Counted from the first letter of the stretch, positions 41,888-51,150 are shown. The stretch: 64,000 nucleotides of DNA from Pectobacterium parmentieri (GCF_001742145.1 NZ_CP015749.1:2294001-2358000); one strand, 5' to 3'. A program made the numbers and translations. The notes: generated by a model from the sequence alone, not told the origin.

Positions 41888-42799
41888 ATGATACTCCCCG
41901 GATATGAACCGAGATCTGCAACAATCCCTGCGAAAATAGATTATGAACTTTCACTTGAATATCAATTAGAGAAAGTTATTTGGTGTGCTGAAAAGTTTAG
42001 CACACGATTACGTGAGGACCGTCACTCAAATGACTTAGAAAATGAAAGCTATTTCTTATTCGACACATTGATTAATAACATTGCCACCTTGACTGAATAT
42101 TATTTCTCCAACGTCATTTATTCACTTATTGGTACTATTCTGGATAAACCCCAAAAAATAGAATTTAGAGGGTTCGACAATTCTAATTACATTCATAAAA
42201 AAAATGATATTTTTAAGAGATTCAAAATTGGCGAATTAACCAAAGGTAGCGACGTTGAAAAAAAAACATATCTTAATAGATGCAGCGAACATTTCGATAA
42301 ATATTTAGAGTTTATTATAAGTGGGCGTTATGATATTTTATATGAAATCAACAATTATATAAAACACAATGCCAGATTACGTGGTTTTTGGTTGAAGTCA
42401 GGTTCATCAAAAGATGAATTTATTAAGTACCATTTTCTTAGATTTACAGCAGATAACGAATTTTTATTTAAAGACAAAATAATAAAAGGTTTATTGTCGA
42501 TAGATTATGATGAAGCGATTCAGGATAACTTCGAATTAGTTTTAAAGAACAGGAAGTATAATCCCGTGAAAAAATATGGTAGCTTTGTTTTTTTTGCAAA
42601 TGATGATGTGGTCTACGTCAGGGGACCAAAAGGGGCTGGGTTAACGTCTAATTCAATAGTAAAAAAGTCCTATCAACTATGTCTAGAAATCATCAACACA
42701 CTTATAGCCTCAAAAACAGGACAAATTACAGTACTAGAAAAATTGAATTCTTTTAAAGAAGTAATAGAAAGAGAAAATAATAAACTGCCATTAATATAA
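41888..42799 (+). CDS. Protein of unknown function, 303 residues
   Basis: Not recognised. It is a soluble, helical, Lys/Asn-rich protein with no signal or membrane segment. Segments such as E-Y-Y-F-S-N-V-I-Y-S-L-I-G-T near residue 68 and E-I-N-N-Y-I-K-H-N-A-R-L-R-G near 152 suggest a helical bundle; the latter resembles the N-x-x-K-H pattern of HEPN-like proteins without proof. It is AT-rich like its surroundings. A dispersed repeat begins 3 bp after its stop. Confidence 0.6.
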   Translation: MILPGYEPRSATIPAKIDYELSLEYQLEKVIWCAEKFSTRLREDRHSNDLENESYFLFDTLINNIATLTEYYFSNVIYSLIGTILDKPQKIEFRGFDNSNYIHKKNDIFKRFKIGELTKGSDVEKKTYLNRCSEHFDKYLEFIISGRYDILYEINNYIKHNARLRGFWLKSGSSKDEFIKYHFLRFTADNEFLFKDKIIKGLLSIDYDEAIQDNFELVLKNRKYNPVKKYGSFVFFANDDVVYVRGPKGAGLTSNSIVKKSYQLCLEIINTLIASKTGQITVLEKLNSFKEVIERENNKLPLI

Positions 42800-42801
42800 A
42801 C

Positions 42802-42928
42802 ATACTCTAATACAATTCGAGTTTCAGGAAGGCGGCAAGGGAAGGAGTCCCGATGAACTTACTCAGGTAAGTGATTCATGTGACTGAAAGTAGCCAACGA
42901 AAATGCAGCTTGAAGTATGATAGGTATA
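42802..42928. repeat. Dispersed enterobacterial repeat, island copy
   Basis: It starts at ATACTCTAATACAATTCGAG and ends GCAGCTTGAAGTATGATAGGTATA, with CTTACTCAGGTAAGTGATTC in the middle, as in the 24605-24935 copy. Its presence inside the island shows that the family moved after, or together with, the island. Confidence 0.7.
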
Positions 42929-43093
42929 AATTTCATAGCGGAGAAATGGAAAACTGAATGAACATTATCCATGTCAATGAAAAAATTAAATTTTTAATTT
43001 CTCAGTATTATCAATCGCAGTTTGATTGTTTACCACATCTCATCATTCAACATAAAAAAAATTAATTATTGATTAAAAACTGAGAATAAAATC

Positions 43094-43636
43094 ATGAGCA
43101 GAAAACCTAATTTAAAAAAAGCATTAGTGTCTGACATTTTATTGTTAATATTCACAGTAATTGTATGTGTATTAATTTTTGGTTTCATACTTAAATTACT
43201 TATACAATCAGACCTTTCAAATGGAACTCGTGAATGTAATATAAAAAATAACTGGGTGAGTATGAGTTGTATAATTTTAGCTTCACTAGCAATGTCATAC
43301 TGGTATTACTTAAAGGGTAAATCAATAAAGGCATTAAATGATTTATTACTCTTTTTCTCTGCCGCAGTTGCAAGTTATTTTTATATAATGGATCATGAAA
43401 CTTATCTTGAGTATCATGACAACAGTATGTTGTGTAAAAACATGACTTACATGGGATGGCAAATATTTATTTTAACCTGTTCTTTCTCCAAAGCGTTTAT
43501 TGCATCCATTGAATTCATTCAAGAACGGAGTTTTTTAATAAACACTAGTGTTATAAAATGCAATCACAGTGATAAAGAGTTATTTTTTTATAAACTTGCG
43601 TCTTCTCTTATTGAAATACTTAGAAAGAAAGGATAA
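43094..43636 (+). CDS. Membrane protein of unknown function, 180 residues
   Basis: Not recognised. Hydrophobic segments lie at about residues 12-36, 53-68, 83-98 and 118-134, with a short Cys-containing loop (R-E-C-N-I-K and M-L-C-K-N-M). The C-terminal 45 residues are soluble and helical. Its 3' end overlaps the convergent small membrane gene by 57 bp. A GAGAATAAAATC leader precedes the ATG. Confidence 0.6.
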   Translation: MSRKPNLKKALVSDILLLIFTVIVCVLIFGFILKLLIQSDLSNGTRECNIKNNWVSMSCIILASLAMSYWYYLKGKSIKALNDLLLFFSAAVASYFYIMDHETYLEYHDNSMLCKNMTYMGWQIFILTCSFSKAFIASIEFIQERSFLINTSVIKCNHSDKELFFYKLASSLIEILRKKG

Positions 43637-43828
43637 TAATGCATACCAAACTAAAAGAGAAAACATTACTCCCGTTATTACATCACCTATTAAAATAATA
43701 TGATGTGCCCATTCAAAATATTCTCTCATAAACTCTGTAAAGAAACCTTTTTCAGCTAATAAATACCCACTCCAAATTAACGCATGGAGCCCTATAAATA
43801 ACGTTGCTGATGTTTTGTAATAACTCAT
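43580..43828 (-). CDS. Small membrane protein, 82 residues
   Basis: This small protein has two hydrophobic helices (about residues 6-26 and 43-68) and a strongly basic tail (K-R-R-R-K-F-I-K-K). It is unrecognised. It converges on and overlaps the 180-residue membrane gene by 57 bp, an arrangement that could let the two transcripts interfere. Confidence 0.5.
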   Translation of the reverse strand: MSYYKTSATLFIGLHALIWSGYLLAEKGFFTEFMREYFEWAHHIILIGDVITGVMFSLLVWYALLSFLSKYFNKRRRKFIKK

Positions 43829-43907
43829 AAATTATCCATATCGTTTATTTATTATAATGTAACGTCATTATGCATATTGTCAATAAGTACCACTTATACA
43901 TTATAAG

Positions 43908-43966
43908 CAAGGGCTAACTCTACGAAGCGCTACGCTGGCTTCTCCGAGTTCTCCCTTGTTTTTTCG
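43908..43966. other. Long imperfect hairpin with T-run upstream of mob genes (oriT or terminator candidate)
   Basis: CAAGGGCTAACT (43908-43919) pairs imperfectly with AGTTCTCCCTTG (43947-43958), enclosing GAAGC/GCTTC, and is followed by GTTTTTTC. Long hairpins of this type lie in transfer origins next to mob genes, and the mobC gene starts 130 bp to the right. The T-run also permits a terminator. The nick site was not identified. Confidence 0.4.
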
Positions 43967-44091
43967 CCCTTCGGTTGAAAAAAATTAAAAGCAAAATCAA
44001 TATCATGCATTGACATTGTTAGCTTCTGTCATATAAATAAGTCTAAGCATAAGGAATATGCTTTTATTTAATTATATGAAAAGGAGTTCAT

Positions 44092-44469
44092 ATGAGCACT
44101 GGTAACACTTTTAATAATATCCTTCGCTGCCACTGCATCAGTGTCAGATTAAATAATGAAGAGCTAACGCTTCTTAATCAGAAACGTGGCGGTCATCGCA
44201 AAGGTGAATGGCTGCGTATGGCATTTCTGCATAACCTTCCCTCCGTTATTCCTTCTATTAATCTTGAAGCATGGAAAACCCTTGGTGAGATTTCGCAGAA
44301 GCTGAACAGACTGGTCGCTCATCTGGATAGCAAGAGCAATGATAGTTCTCTCTCACAAACTGAACTCTTTGCAGTGAAGCGTCAGATCTCAGAGCTTCGC
44401 CAGCACTTACTTACTGATAATTTGTGGAGTGCTTCCCATGAAGGGAATGCAGAAAATCAGACGAGGTAA
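44092..44469 (+). CDS. mobC: MobC-like mobilization accessory protein
   Basis: This 125-residue protein starts behind AAAGGAGTTCAT. The N-terminal part resembles relaxosome ribbon-helix-helix proteins (I-S-V-R-L-N-N-E-E-L-T-L-L-N-Q-K-R then G-E-W-L-R-M-A-F), and a helical middle (L-N-R-L-V-A-H-L-D-S-K) is typical of MobC/MbeC. It should bind the transfer origin and aid nicking. It overlaps the relaxase gene by 32 bp. Confidence 0.78.
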   Translation: MSTGNTFNNILRCHCISVRLNNEELTLLNQKRGGHRKGEWLRMAFLHNLPSVIPSINLEAWKTLGEISQKLNRLVAHLDSKSNDSSLSQTELFAVKRQISELRQHLLTDNLWSASHEGNAENQTR

Positions 44470-45823
44470 AAACTTCGCCGGTGTCGTTCTCTACGCATTA
44501 AGACCAGGATCTCACCATAAATGCACACCTTATGTCATTGGTGGGAACATGCTGGGGGATATAGCCGGAGATCTGATCGCCGAATTTAATACCACCAAAA
44601 CGCTTCGCCCGGATGTGGCTAAACCCGTATGGCATAATTCGCTTCGATTACCGAAGAACGAAGCGCTGACAGATGCTCAATGGTCAGAGATTGCTGATGA
44701 TTACATGTCTCGTATGGGCTTCTCTGAAACGCATCTGAGATGCTATGTGTTACATGATGATGTTGAAGGCCAGCACATCCACATTATTGCCAGTCGTATA
44801 GATCTCACCAACGGAAGCCTTTACTTGGGCAAAAACGAAAACCTGATCAGCACCCGTATCATCCAGCAGCTTGAACACGACTATTCACTGACCAGAACCA
44901 AAGGACCAGAATTGGTAGCATCACCATCCCCAGCTTCGCCCTTCCCTCCTTCGCTATCCAGAAAATCCCCGACACAGAAACCGATGGGCGCAACACCAAA
45001 GCCTAAAAAGCTGTCACGTAACGAAGCGATGATGGAGAAGTATAAAGGAGAGCCATCACCCAAATCACTCATCCAGGAAGCCTTGGAGGAATTACTTGTC
45101 GGTAAACCATCCACCACTGAGTTTGTGACACAGCTTGTGGCACAAAACATCATGGTAGTCCCGAATATCGCTTCTACCGGAAAGATGAATGGATTTTCAT
45201 TCGAATATGCTGGGATTGCTTTCAAAGCTTCGCAATTAGGTAAATGTTATTCCTGGTCTACCCTACAAGACAAACTCGATTACCAGCCGGAACGCGACAA
45301 TGCTTTCCTGTTTGCATTGAAAATGCCATCAGTCAGTAAGGCATCGGTTAGCGAAGCTCTTGATATGACCATAGCTATAGATACCCCTGAAATCATCAAA
45401 GAAGACGTTAACAGCCCCGCCGAAACGCTTACCCCCAATAAAGACGGCGGTCAGGACGAATACGCTATCAATTATCCTACAACGCTTCACAATGAAGCTG
45501 TTGCAAGTAACAAAGAAGCGTATGCAACCGAAGCAGTAAAAGAAGCTGGTGCAGATGCTAAAGAAGCACATGCAACCGAAGCGGCAAAAGAAGCTCACCA
45601 CAGAAAACCCCTCTCTATGATTCAGACAGGCTTCAGATGGTTAGAAACCATCCCATACCTCAACATCATCATTGGCATGTTGAAAAAACTGAAAATCCCG
45701 ACACTCAAACGCCCAGACAAGCACAACACCATCACTGGCGTGAAGATGATAGAAATTACGGCAACACCAAAAACCACTATCCAAACTCCGCAAAAATCAC
45801 ACTCATCATCATTCCCAATGTAG
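44438..45823 (+). CDS. Relaxase (MOBP-like mobilization nuclease)
   Basis: This 461-residue protein starts at ATG 44438 behind GGAG. The N-terminal relaxase domain has the metal-binding motif H-D-D-V-E-G-Q-H-I-H-I-I (His-x-His around residues 113-115 of this form) and an upstream conserved W-H-N-S-L-R-L-P motif. A catalytic Tyr is not obvious; Tyr in V-V-L-Y-A-L near the start is a candidate. The C-terminal half has a Pro/Ser linker, then Lys/Glu/Ala repeats (K-E-A and T-E-A-V-K-E-A). It would let the island be mobilised by a helper conjugation system; no type IV secretion genes are present. Confidence 0.82.
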   Translation: MKGMQKIRRGKNFAGVVLYALRPGSHHKCTPYVIGGNMLGDIAGDLIAEFNTTKTLRPDVAKPVWHNSLRLPKNEALTDAQWSEIADDYMSRMGFSETHLRCYVLHDDVEGQHIHIIASRIDLTNGSLYLGKNENLISTRIIQQLEHDYSLTRTKGPELVASPSPASPFPPSLSRKSPTQKPMGATPKPKKLSRNEAMMEKYKGEPSPKSLIQEALEELLVGKPSTTEFVTQLVAQNIMVVPNIASTGKMNGFSFEYAGIAFKASQLGKCYSWSTLQDKLDYQPERDNAFLFALKMPSVSKASVSEALDMTIAIDTPEIIKEDVNSPAETLTPNKDGGQDEYAINYPTTLHNEAVASNKEAYATEAVKEAGADAKEAHATEAAKEAHHRKPLSMIQTGFRWLETIPYLNIIIGMLKKLKIPTLKRPDKHNTITGVKMIEITATPKTTIQTPQKSHSSSFPM

Positions 45824-46141
45824 GGCTGAGAAGCCGTCCAGCAAGCCTTTCTTCATACAAAAAACACAAGATTAACGATCGGTATAAACGATCTATATTT
45901 AATTTATGATAGTTTTTAACTATCACAAGTAAACCATCGATCGTTATAAGCGATTTGCTTTGTTTGATCACAACTGTTCAAAATGTAGCTGTTCCTTTTC
46001 CCATAATAGACTGATTTAACTGGTCTATTTACTTATTCAACTAACGATATAGGTTCAGCAATGACAAATTTCGTCTCATACATAGTTCCTGACCTCTTCA
46101 TACATCGAATATGACTTTCACTCAGCTATTAAGGAATTTGT
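45824..46141. other. Gene-free gap with short repeats after the relaxase gene
   Basis: About 320 bp contains imperfect repeats of the type AACGATCGGTATAAACGATC and ATCGATCGTTATAAGCGAT near 45870-45950, together with TGATAGTTTTTAACTATCA (45906-45924), a near-perfect palindrome. These may be binding sites for an island protein. No gene is seen. Confidence 0.4.
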
Positions 46142-46945
46142 ATGAGCCTTTTATTCATGAGACGTTTCTGGATCGGCGTATTGCTTCCTGTGTTTATCGA
46201 CTGGCTTTTTATGGCAGGCGCAATTCAGCTTTGGTGGCTCTGGTTACCTATCAGTGCTCCCCTGCTCATCTGGGCTTTTTTTGCCTACAACAAAAATAGG
46301 AAAGAAGACGCAGATTCAAGAATCTGGATCCGCCAACAGTGGGAAGAGAAAATCACTACTGAAAAATTTGAATTTTGCGGTCGCGCGTATACGTTTCAGG
46401 AAACCCTCTCAGGCACGGTCATCAGCTACAACCCGAACAATGACACTATCTGGGTAAAAACAGATGCTGGGGATGAGACACAAATTTCCGCGCATGGCCT
46501 ACCATTCCGTGAATCACATCGTATTAAAAAATACGAATTTAATGGCTATCATGACCATCATTCCTATGCATCATTTCATGATGCACTGATTGTTAATGAA
46601 ACCACCAAAGAACGACATGTAAACATGCCGGAAAAATGTTTTATTGTCTTCGGATTAACGACATTGACTCTGCTTTTGTTTATTCGACCTATAGTAAGAT
46701 TTACTGCTAGTATCTATAGTTCTGCTATGCCCGTCCCAAGCTTTTTCCCTGTTACCTTTATCGTAACTAATATTATCTCTGCCGTTTCATTTATTATTTT
46801 CCTTTTTGATTTTAAAAATGATGATCTATGGAATATCTATTTGTTATCAACACTGGTCTGTCATGTCCTCATCAGATGGTTAAACATCAGGTCTAGCAAG
46901 TTTAATATCAAGTTCAATCGTCTGGTTATTTCATTTACACGTTAA
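46142..46945 (+). CDS. Membrane protein of unknown function, 267 residues
   Basis: Not recognised. N-terminal hydrophobic helices lie at about residues 8-28 and 30-48, then a soluble domain (50-160) with a Cys in E-F-C-G-R-A-Y and a His-rich stretch (Y-H-D-H-H-S-Y), then helices near 162-182, 196-218 and 230-245. The AAGGAATTTGT leader supports the start. It is followed at short distance by two lipoprotein genes in the same direction, so the three may form an envelope-related operon. Confidence 0.62.
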   Translation: MSLLFMRRFWIGVLLPVFIDWLFMAGAIQLWWLWLPISAPLLIWAFFAYNKNRKEDADSRIWIRQQWEEKITTEKFEFCGRAYTFQETLSGTVISYNPNNDTIWVKTDAGDETQISAHGLPFRESHRIKKYEFNGYHDHHSYASFHDALIVNETTKERHVNMPEKCFIVFGLTTLTLLLFIRPIVRFTASIYSSAMPVPSFFPVTFIVTNIISAVSFIIFLFDFKNDDLWNIYLLSTLVCHVLIRWLNIRSSKFNIKFNRLVISFTR

Positions 46946-46981
46946 GACCTAATAATAGTAAATCCTTAAAGGTTTAAATTA

Positions 46982-47356
46982 ATGAAAAAATTTATCATCG
47001 TAACATTGGTATCACTCACTCTCTCTGGATGTTATTCCTTCGGTAATCAGACTCTGAAAAATGTAACGCAGGAAGACGTAAAAGCTAAAATTGTAAAAGG
47101 AAAAACCACCAAGGCAGAAGTATTAACCGCCTTTGGTGAGCCGGATAAACGTATCACCTCAGATGATGAGGAGAAATGGTCTTATTCTATGCATAACTAC
47201 CGCAGTAAACCAACATCATATATTCCGATTGTCGGAATACTGACTGGCGGAACGGATATTGAAGAAAAATCAATTCTCATCACGTTTAAAGGTGAAAAAG
47301 TCAGTTCTTATGAATTCACTGCCGGTGCCAGTGAAATGAAACGCGGTGCCTTTTAA
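46982..47356 (+). CDS. Lipoprotein of the SmpA/OmlA (BamE-like) type
   Basis: This 124-residue protein has a lipoprotein signal with lipobox L-S-G-Cys17; residue 18 is Tyr, so outer-membrane sorting is expected. The mature part follows the BamE-like pattern: I-V-K-G-K-T-T-K-A-E-V-L-T-A-F-G-E-P-D near residue 37, then W-S-Y-S-M. BamE-like domains occur in many mobile-element lipoproteins as well as in the true BAM complex. It lies between a membrane protein and a second lipoprotein gene. Confidence 0.78.
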   Translation: MKKFIIVTLVSLTLSGCYSFGNQTLKNVTQEDVKAKIVKGKTTKAEVLTAFGEPDKRITSDDEEKWSYSMHNYRSKPTSYIPIVGILTGGTDIEEKSILITFKGEKVSSYEFTAGASEMKRGAF

Positions 47357-47392
47357 ATCCTTTTAAATTCAGCAATCCTCAAAACGAGAGCC

Positions 47393-47719
47393 ATGATGAA
47401 TAAAAAATTATCCTTAGGTTTATTACTGGTGCTGTCCTTTTTTCTCACCGGCTGTGACAGCGAACCATCCGATACTGACGTATCTAAGGCAATGCAGTCT
47501 TTTACTGAAGAGATGAACAAAGGCGCACCGTCCGAATCAGCAAGAGTCGTTTTCAATTCAGCCAAGAAAATCGCATGCAAAGACAAAGACAGTGACGGCG
47601 GTTACAGATGCACAGTCGAATACAATGCAAAGCTCCCGTTTTTGGGTGAAAGAACATCGACTATGGAGCTCAAGTTCTTTAAATTTGAAGGCAAGTGGAA
47701 AGTCTCGCCGTCGAAATAA
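47393..47719 (+). CDS. Small lipoprotein, probable inner-membrane sorting
   Basis: This 108-residue protein has a signal and lipobox L-T-G-Cys21 followed by Asp22, the classical Lol-avoidance residue for inner-membrane retention. The mature part carries two further Cys (I-A-C-K-D and Y-R-C-T-V) that could form a disulphide, and ends E-G-K-W-K-V-S-P. It is not recognised. A strong terminator follows. Confidence 0.7.
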   Translation: MMNKKLSLGLLLVLSFFLTGCDSEPSDTDVSKAMQSFTEEMNKGAPSESARVVFNSAKKIACKDKDSDGGYRCTVEYNAKLPFLGERTSTMELKFFKFEGKWKVSPSK

Positions 47720-47753
47720 CCTATAAGTCATAAGCAGCATCAGGGAAAGCATC

Positions 47754-47785
47754 AGCCCGTAGTTTCACCGCTACGGGCTTTTTTC
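47754..47785 (+). terminator. Rho-independent terminator of the lipoprotein genes
   Basis: AGCCCGTAG and CTACGGGCT form a 9-bp stem followed by six T residues, 35 bp beyond the second lipoprotein stop. Confidence 0.85.
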
Positions 47786-48094
47786 ATCTGCATTACCTTA
47801 GACTTGAACTGGAAGTTTTCGCAGGCAGGACAGAACACAATCAAATCTGACAGTCTGCATTGAGCTGTGAGTTCAACCGATGGATGCAACACACAGCATA
47901 AAGCAGTCATCTCAACGACTGAACAATCCTAATGAGCTTTGACAATCTATGTAGCAGCAAAGTTGTAATGTCCGTTCTGGGCTAAGTTAAGATGTCGGTC
48001 ACGTAGATTCACCAGCAAGGGATCCTGATGACGGCTCATGCAGCGGAGTTTTTTCACTTTGGATTATGGTACCCAGGGTCCGCTATGAGGCGAA

Positions 48095-48249
48095 GGCTGT
48101 GTGAAAACCTTGACCAAAAACTGAAATCCTTTTATCTACGCAAAATCTGAAGTAGATCGGCTGGTCAACAGAGTCAAATTTTACGTAGGATTCGGTTTTC
48201 GCCCCTATTTTGGGCAGTCTCTGCGACCAAAAAAGTTTTCACACAGTCT
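48095..48249. mobile_element. MITE-like element with CTGTGTGAAAAC ends
   Basis: CTGTGTGAAAAC (48097-48108) and its exact complement GTTTTCACACAG (48235-48246) bound about 150 bp with no reading frame. The similarity extends a few bases beyond each arm. It lies in a gene-free kilobase (47786-48796) that appears to hold decayed insertion-sequence debris, for example around 47960-48060. No target duplication was seen. Confidence 0.5.
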
Positions 48250-48796
48250 GAGCGAAAAGCGGAAGTTCACAACTTGTCGTCGCCATTGGTGATGCTCTAC
48301 TCACCTTCCGGTGTGTTAATCGACAGGGAGTAGGTCAATGAACCTGACGATAGCCGACCGGCAATATGATTCGTATACATGGGTGGTTGGTCGCTACATT
48401 TGTATGTTTAAGTTATAAGACACCTTTTTAACCGGATATAAAAACTCTCATCCACCTATCTCCTCGGATATAGAATGCTACAAAAGTATTACAGAATTCT
48501 TTTTTTTACTATACTCTCAATAAAAAATGTTATCTCCGCGTCTTTTACTAGATGATTAAAACATTTTTTATGTCAATGGCTTTAATCATCATTGATGGCA
48601 ATGGAATAAAATAAAATTGTCGTTATATTTACAGAACCCAATCTCACTTTAATATATTGACTTCGGAGCTTGGCAGAGATAAGTCATCAATCTTTATATT
48701 CAAATAAGAGTTTTGATGCCCACTTTAATAAGCGTGCTTATTAGTTTATGACTAATTTATAACACAGACATACTTAATTGAATTGTGAGGATTCCT

Positions 48797-49795
48797 ATGA
48801 AAAAAAACCAGCTGATTACTATATTTAGTCTACCTCTTATTCTTACAGCCTGTAGTTCAGGAAAACTGGCCATGAACCATACCGAAGAGGTTGCTAAATC
48901 AGGTAATGAAATCATCAAAGCCACTAAAGAATATAATGAAAATTTAATAACTCTACATAATGATTGGGTAGCGGCACTCCTTGGTTCCGATCCTAATTGC
49001 AGACTTAGATCTGATATGACCATCCCTGTTAGAGAGGAACAAAGTTCTAATCTTGGTATTGGGATATGCGTGACACCACATGAAGAAAAGAGAATTAAGA
49101 CTATCTATCTAAATGCAAAACCTATTGACAGAAAAATATTTAAAGAAAATGAACAAATCCTGTCTGCATTCTCAGATTATCTGACAGCATTGACAGCTTA
49201 TACGTCGGATGAACCTTCATATTCTGTAAGCAAACTCGTTGATAAAGCGCTTGAAAATGCTGATAACATCAATAAAAGCATTAACCTTAATGATAAACAG
49301 AAAAAATCCATCAGTGGACTTGTCTCATTTTTACAACGGCTAGCGACAGAGGAAAAAAATAAGGGAGATATAGCTTCCATCTTAAAGGAAATGGGCCCAA
49401 AGCAATCTGAAAACCTAGATTTACTAAGAAAAGATATAGAGGAGAAAAAAGAAAGATATTTCAACACAATGAATAGAGACATATTACACATAGCTTTACT
49501 AAATTTCAACAATCGAGCCAAACTTCCACCACAGCAGTCTGTTTCACCTAAAGAAATAGTACAACTTAATTATACAACACAAAATTACATCAAAAACATA
49601 ACGGCAACTGAAGTAGCCATTGAAAAATACAAAGTATATAACAAAGGACTTCTTTCAATAATTGATGGCGACATTACCGATAAAAAAATAAAAGAGGAGA
49701 AAGTGGCTATTCAAAAGGAAAATATCAAAGAAGGACTCAGATATATTAAAGACTTCGTTCAAGAACTTGGCCCAGTCATTATGACTGCAATGTAA
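48797..49795 (+). CDS. Lipoprotein of unknown function, 332 residues
   Basis: ATG 48797 is preceded by GTGAGGATTCCT. The signal carries lipobox L-T-A-Cys19 followed by Ser, so outer-membrane location is expected. The mature protein is almost entirely helical and Lys/Glu-rich, with heptad-like segments between residues 90-200 and 250-320, so an extended coiled structure in the periplasm is likely. Two further Cys (N-C-R-L and I-C-V-T) are present near residues 69 and 91. It is not recognised. The next gene begins 13 bp after its stop and is likely co-transcribed. Confidence 0.68.
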   Translation: MKKNQLITIFSLPLILTACSSGKLAMNHTEEVAKSGNEIIKATKEYNENLITLHNDWVAALLGSDPNCRLRSDMTIPVREEQSSNLGIGICVTPHEEKRIKTIYLNAKPIDRKIFKENEQILSAFSDYLTALTAYTSDEPSYSVSKLVDKALENADNINKSINLNDKQKKSISGLVSFLQRLATEEKNKGDIASILKEMGPKQSENLDLLRKDIEEKKERYFNTMNRDILHIALLNFNNRAKLPPQQSVSPKEIVQLNYTTQNYIKNITATEVAIEKYKVYNKGLLSIIDGDITDKKIKEEKVAIQKENIKEGLRYIKDFVQELGPVIMTAM

Positions 49796-49808
49796 TAGGA
49801 GAGAGTTT

Positions 49809-50114
49809 ATGGCTACGCAACAGCAGAAAGATGATCTCATTAATATAATTCTAAAATTAAAAAAATTATGTGATTCAAAAATTGATGGTGAAAATGGTAG
49901 TGTATACGCATATATCAGCATCAAACTAACATCCTTTGTAATGACTATGGATAGTTATGATTTTTCTATATTCAGCGACCAAGTCATCATTGAATTAATG
50001 TTCTGGGCAAACCAGTCTATTAATGCATTGAAAACACCTACCGAAGAAGATGATTTAGCTGTGTTAAATACTACTGTTGGAAAACTCGCAGACCAATTCC
50101 CTGTAATTAAATAA
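49809..50114 (+). CDS. Small protein cotranscribed with the lipoprotein gene
   Basis: This 101-residue soluble, helical protein is unrecognised. AGGAGAGAG precedes its ATG and lies 13 bp after the lipoprotein stop. It has no signal peptide, so it would be cytoplasmic unless exported by another route. It might be an immunity- or chaperone-like partner of the lipoprotein, but that is only suggested by the arrangement. Confidence 0.6.
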   Translation: MATQQQKDDLINIILKLKKLCDSKIDGENGSVYAYISIKLTSFVMTMDSYDFSIFSDQVIIELMFWANQSINALKTPTEEDDLAVLNTTVGKLADQFPVIK

Positions 50115-50150
50115 CATCCCTGAATAAAAATGTGCATCCACACTATAAAT

Positions 50151-50180
50151 GACAGCCAGAATTACTCTGGCTGTCTTTAT
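50151..50180 (+). terminator. Terminator of the two-gene operon
   Basis: GACAGCCAG and CTGGCTGTC make a 9-bp stem followed by TTTAT, 36 bp after the stop of the 101-residue gene. Confidence 0.75.
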
Positions 50181-50234
50181 ATCTTATATCAAAATAACAC
50201 ATAATAACTATGTCACTCAGTTGCAGTATCCTCA

Positions 50235-50580
50235 TCATTCAACAGGCTCGATGAGCTCCGCCACCTGATCCTTCACATTCCCGCCCGCGCGCGTTACTGG
50301 ATGCCAGTTGAAACCGCTCCGTCAGTGGCTATCTTTTCTGCCTCTTTACCAGATACATCCTGCCTCATCCATTCCCGGGCAGCTTCGGGCACTAGGCTAA
50401 GTGGACGACGTTCGTCTATATCAACCAGACCTTTATCAGCAGCAGTGATAATCAGAAATCCTTCCGCCTCATCGCCACGCTCAAACGGTGTGCTTTCGCT
50501 CGAAGCCATGAATATCAGCTGGCAATCTTTGCGGTGAATGAAGTAGGGTTGCTTTATATCACCTTCCTTCTTCCACACAA
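50235..50580 (-). pseudogene. yedK: YedK/HMCES (SRAP) fragment, truncated and frameshifted
   Basis: The frame reads W-K-K-E-G-D-x-K-Q-P-Y-F-I, then S-T-P-F-E-R-G-D-E-A-E-G-F-L-I and R-R-P-L-S-L-V-P-E-A-A-R-E-W-M, the C-terminal half of the abasic-site-protecting SRAP protein YedK. The N-terminal half with catalytic Cys2 is missing. Near 50290 a frameshift separates it from the expected ending (W-H-P-V-T-R-A-G-G-N-V-K-D-Q-V-A-E-L), which continues in another frame to TGA at 50235. It is debris of a gained copy. Confidence 0.85.
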
Positions 50581-50739
50581 TCTGATTATTGACATACTTG
50601 CTGACCAGTTAGCCGGCACCACAACAATATCCCCTCCCTAACGTAACGAACGGCCGCTTCTGGCACAGAGCAGTCTGTCAAATTACGCTTAACTCTACGC
50701 AACAACTGTGCCAGTTCAGTTCTTAGCTAATACATGCCA

Positions 50740-51150
50740 TCACATCCGGCAACCACTCTTCCTGACGCTTGCTGAGGCTCTTATCAGCTTGTTGGCGTCA
50801 TACTTCTTTTTCTCATGCACATAGATTCGCTCGGTTCTTCCACCGTTGTTGTTGATGAAGCTGATGATGGAAAGAAAGACTTTATTCAGTCGGGCTTTAT
50901 CAATCAAATCATCACTGATTTTTTCGATATGAGAATAGTAAGAGAGAAGCAAAAAGCTCAGCACCACTTCTCGGTTTGAAAACGCCAGATTTTCTATGTC
51001 CTGCTGATATTTAATATAAAATCCGGCACAAAAAAGATAAGACTGCTCGGTGATTTCCGCTTCTGAAAAGCCCGATTCATCGAGCTTATCAACAAACCTG
51101 TCCAGCAACAGCAGATACCTTTCCATTAAACTCATATTTATTTTTTTCAT
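50740..51150 (-). CDS. Protein of unknown function downstream of the recombinase module
   Basis: This protein of about 136 residues starts at ATG 51150. It is a helical cytosolic protein with L-M-E-R-Y-L-L-L-L-D-R-F-V-D-K-L near the start, several Tyr/Phe-rich helices, and a basic end (H-E-K-K-K-Y-D-A-N-K-L-I-R). It follows the recombinase module in the same direction after a 120-bp gap, so it may be cargo of that element. Not recognised. Confidence 0.5.
   Translation of the reverse strand: MKKINMSLMERYLLLLDRFVDKLDESGFSEAEITEQSYLFCAGFYIKYQQDIENLAFSNREVVLSFLLLSYYSHIEKISDDLIDKARLNKVFLSIISFINNNGGRTERIYVHEKKKYDANKLIRASASVRKSGCRM

Noticed and set aside
45637..45909. 90-residue frame overlapping the relaxase 3' end
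   Set aside because: It is the relaxase C-terminus read in another frame; composition (His/Thr/Gln) is not protein-like.
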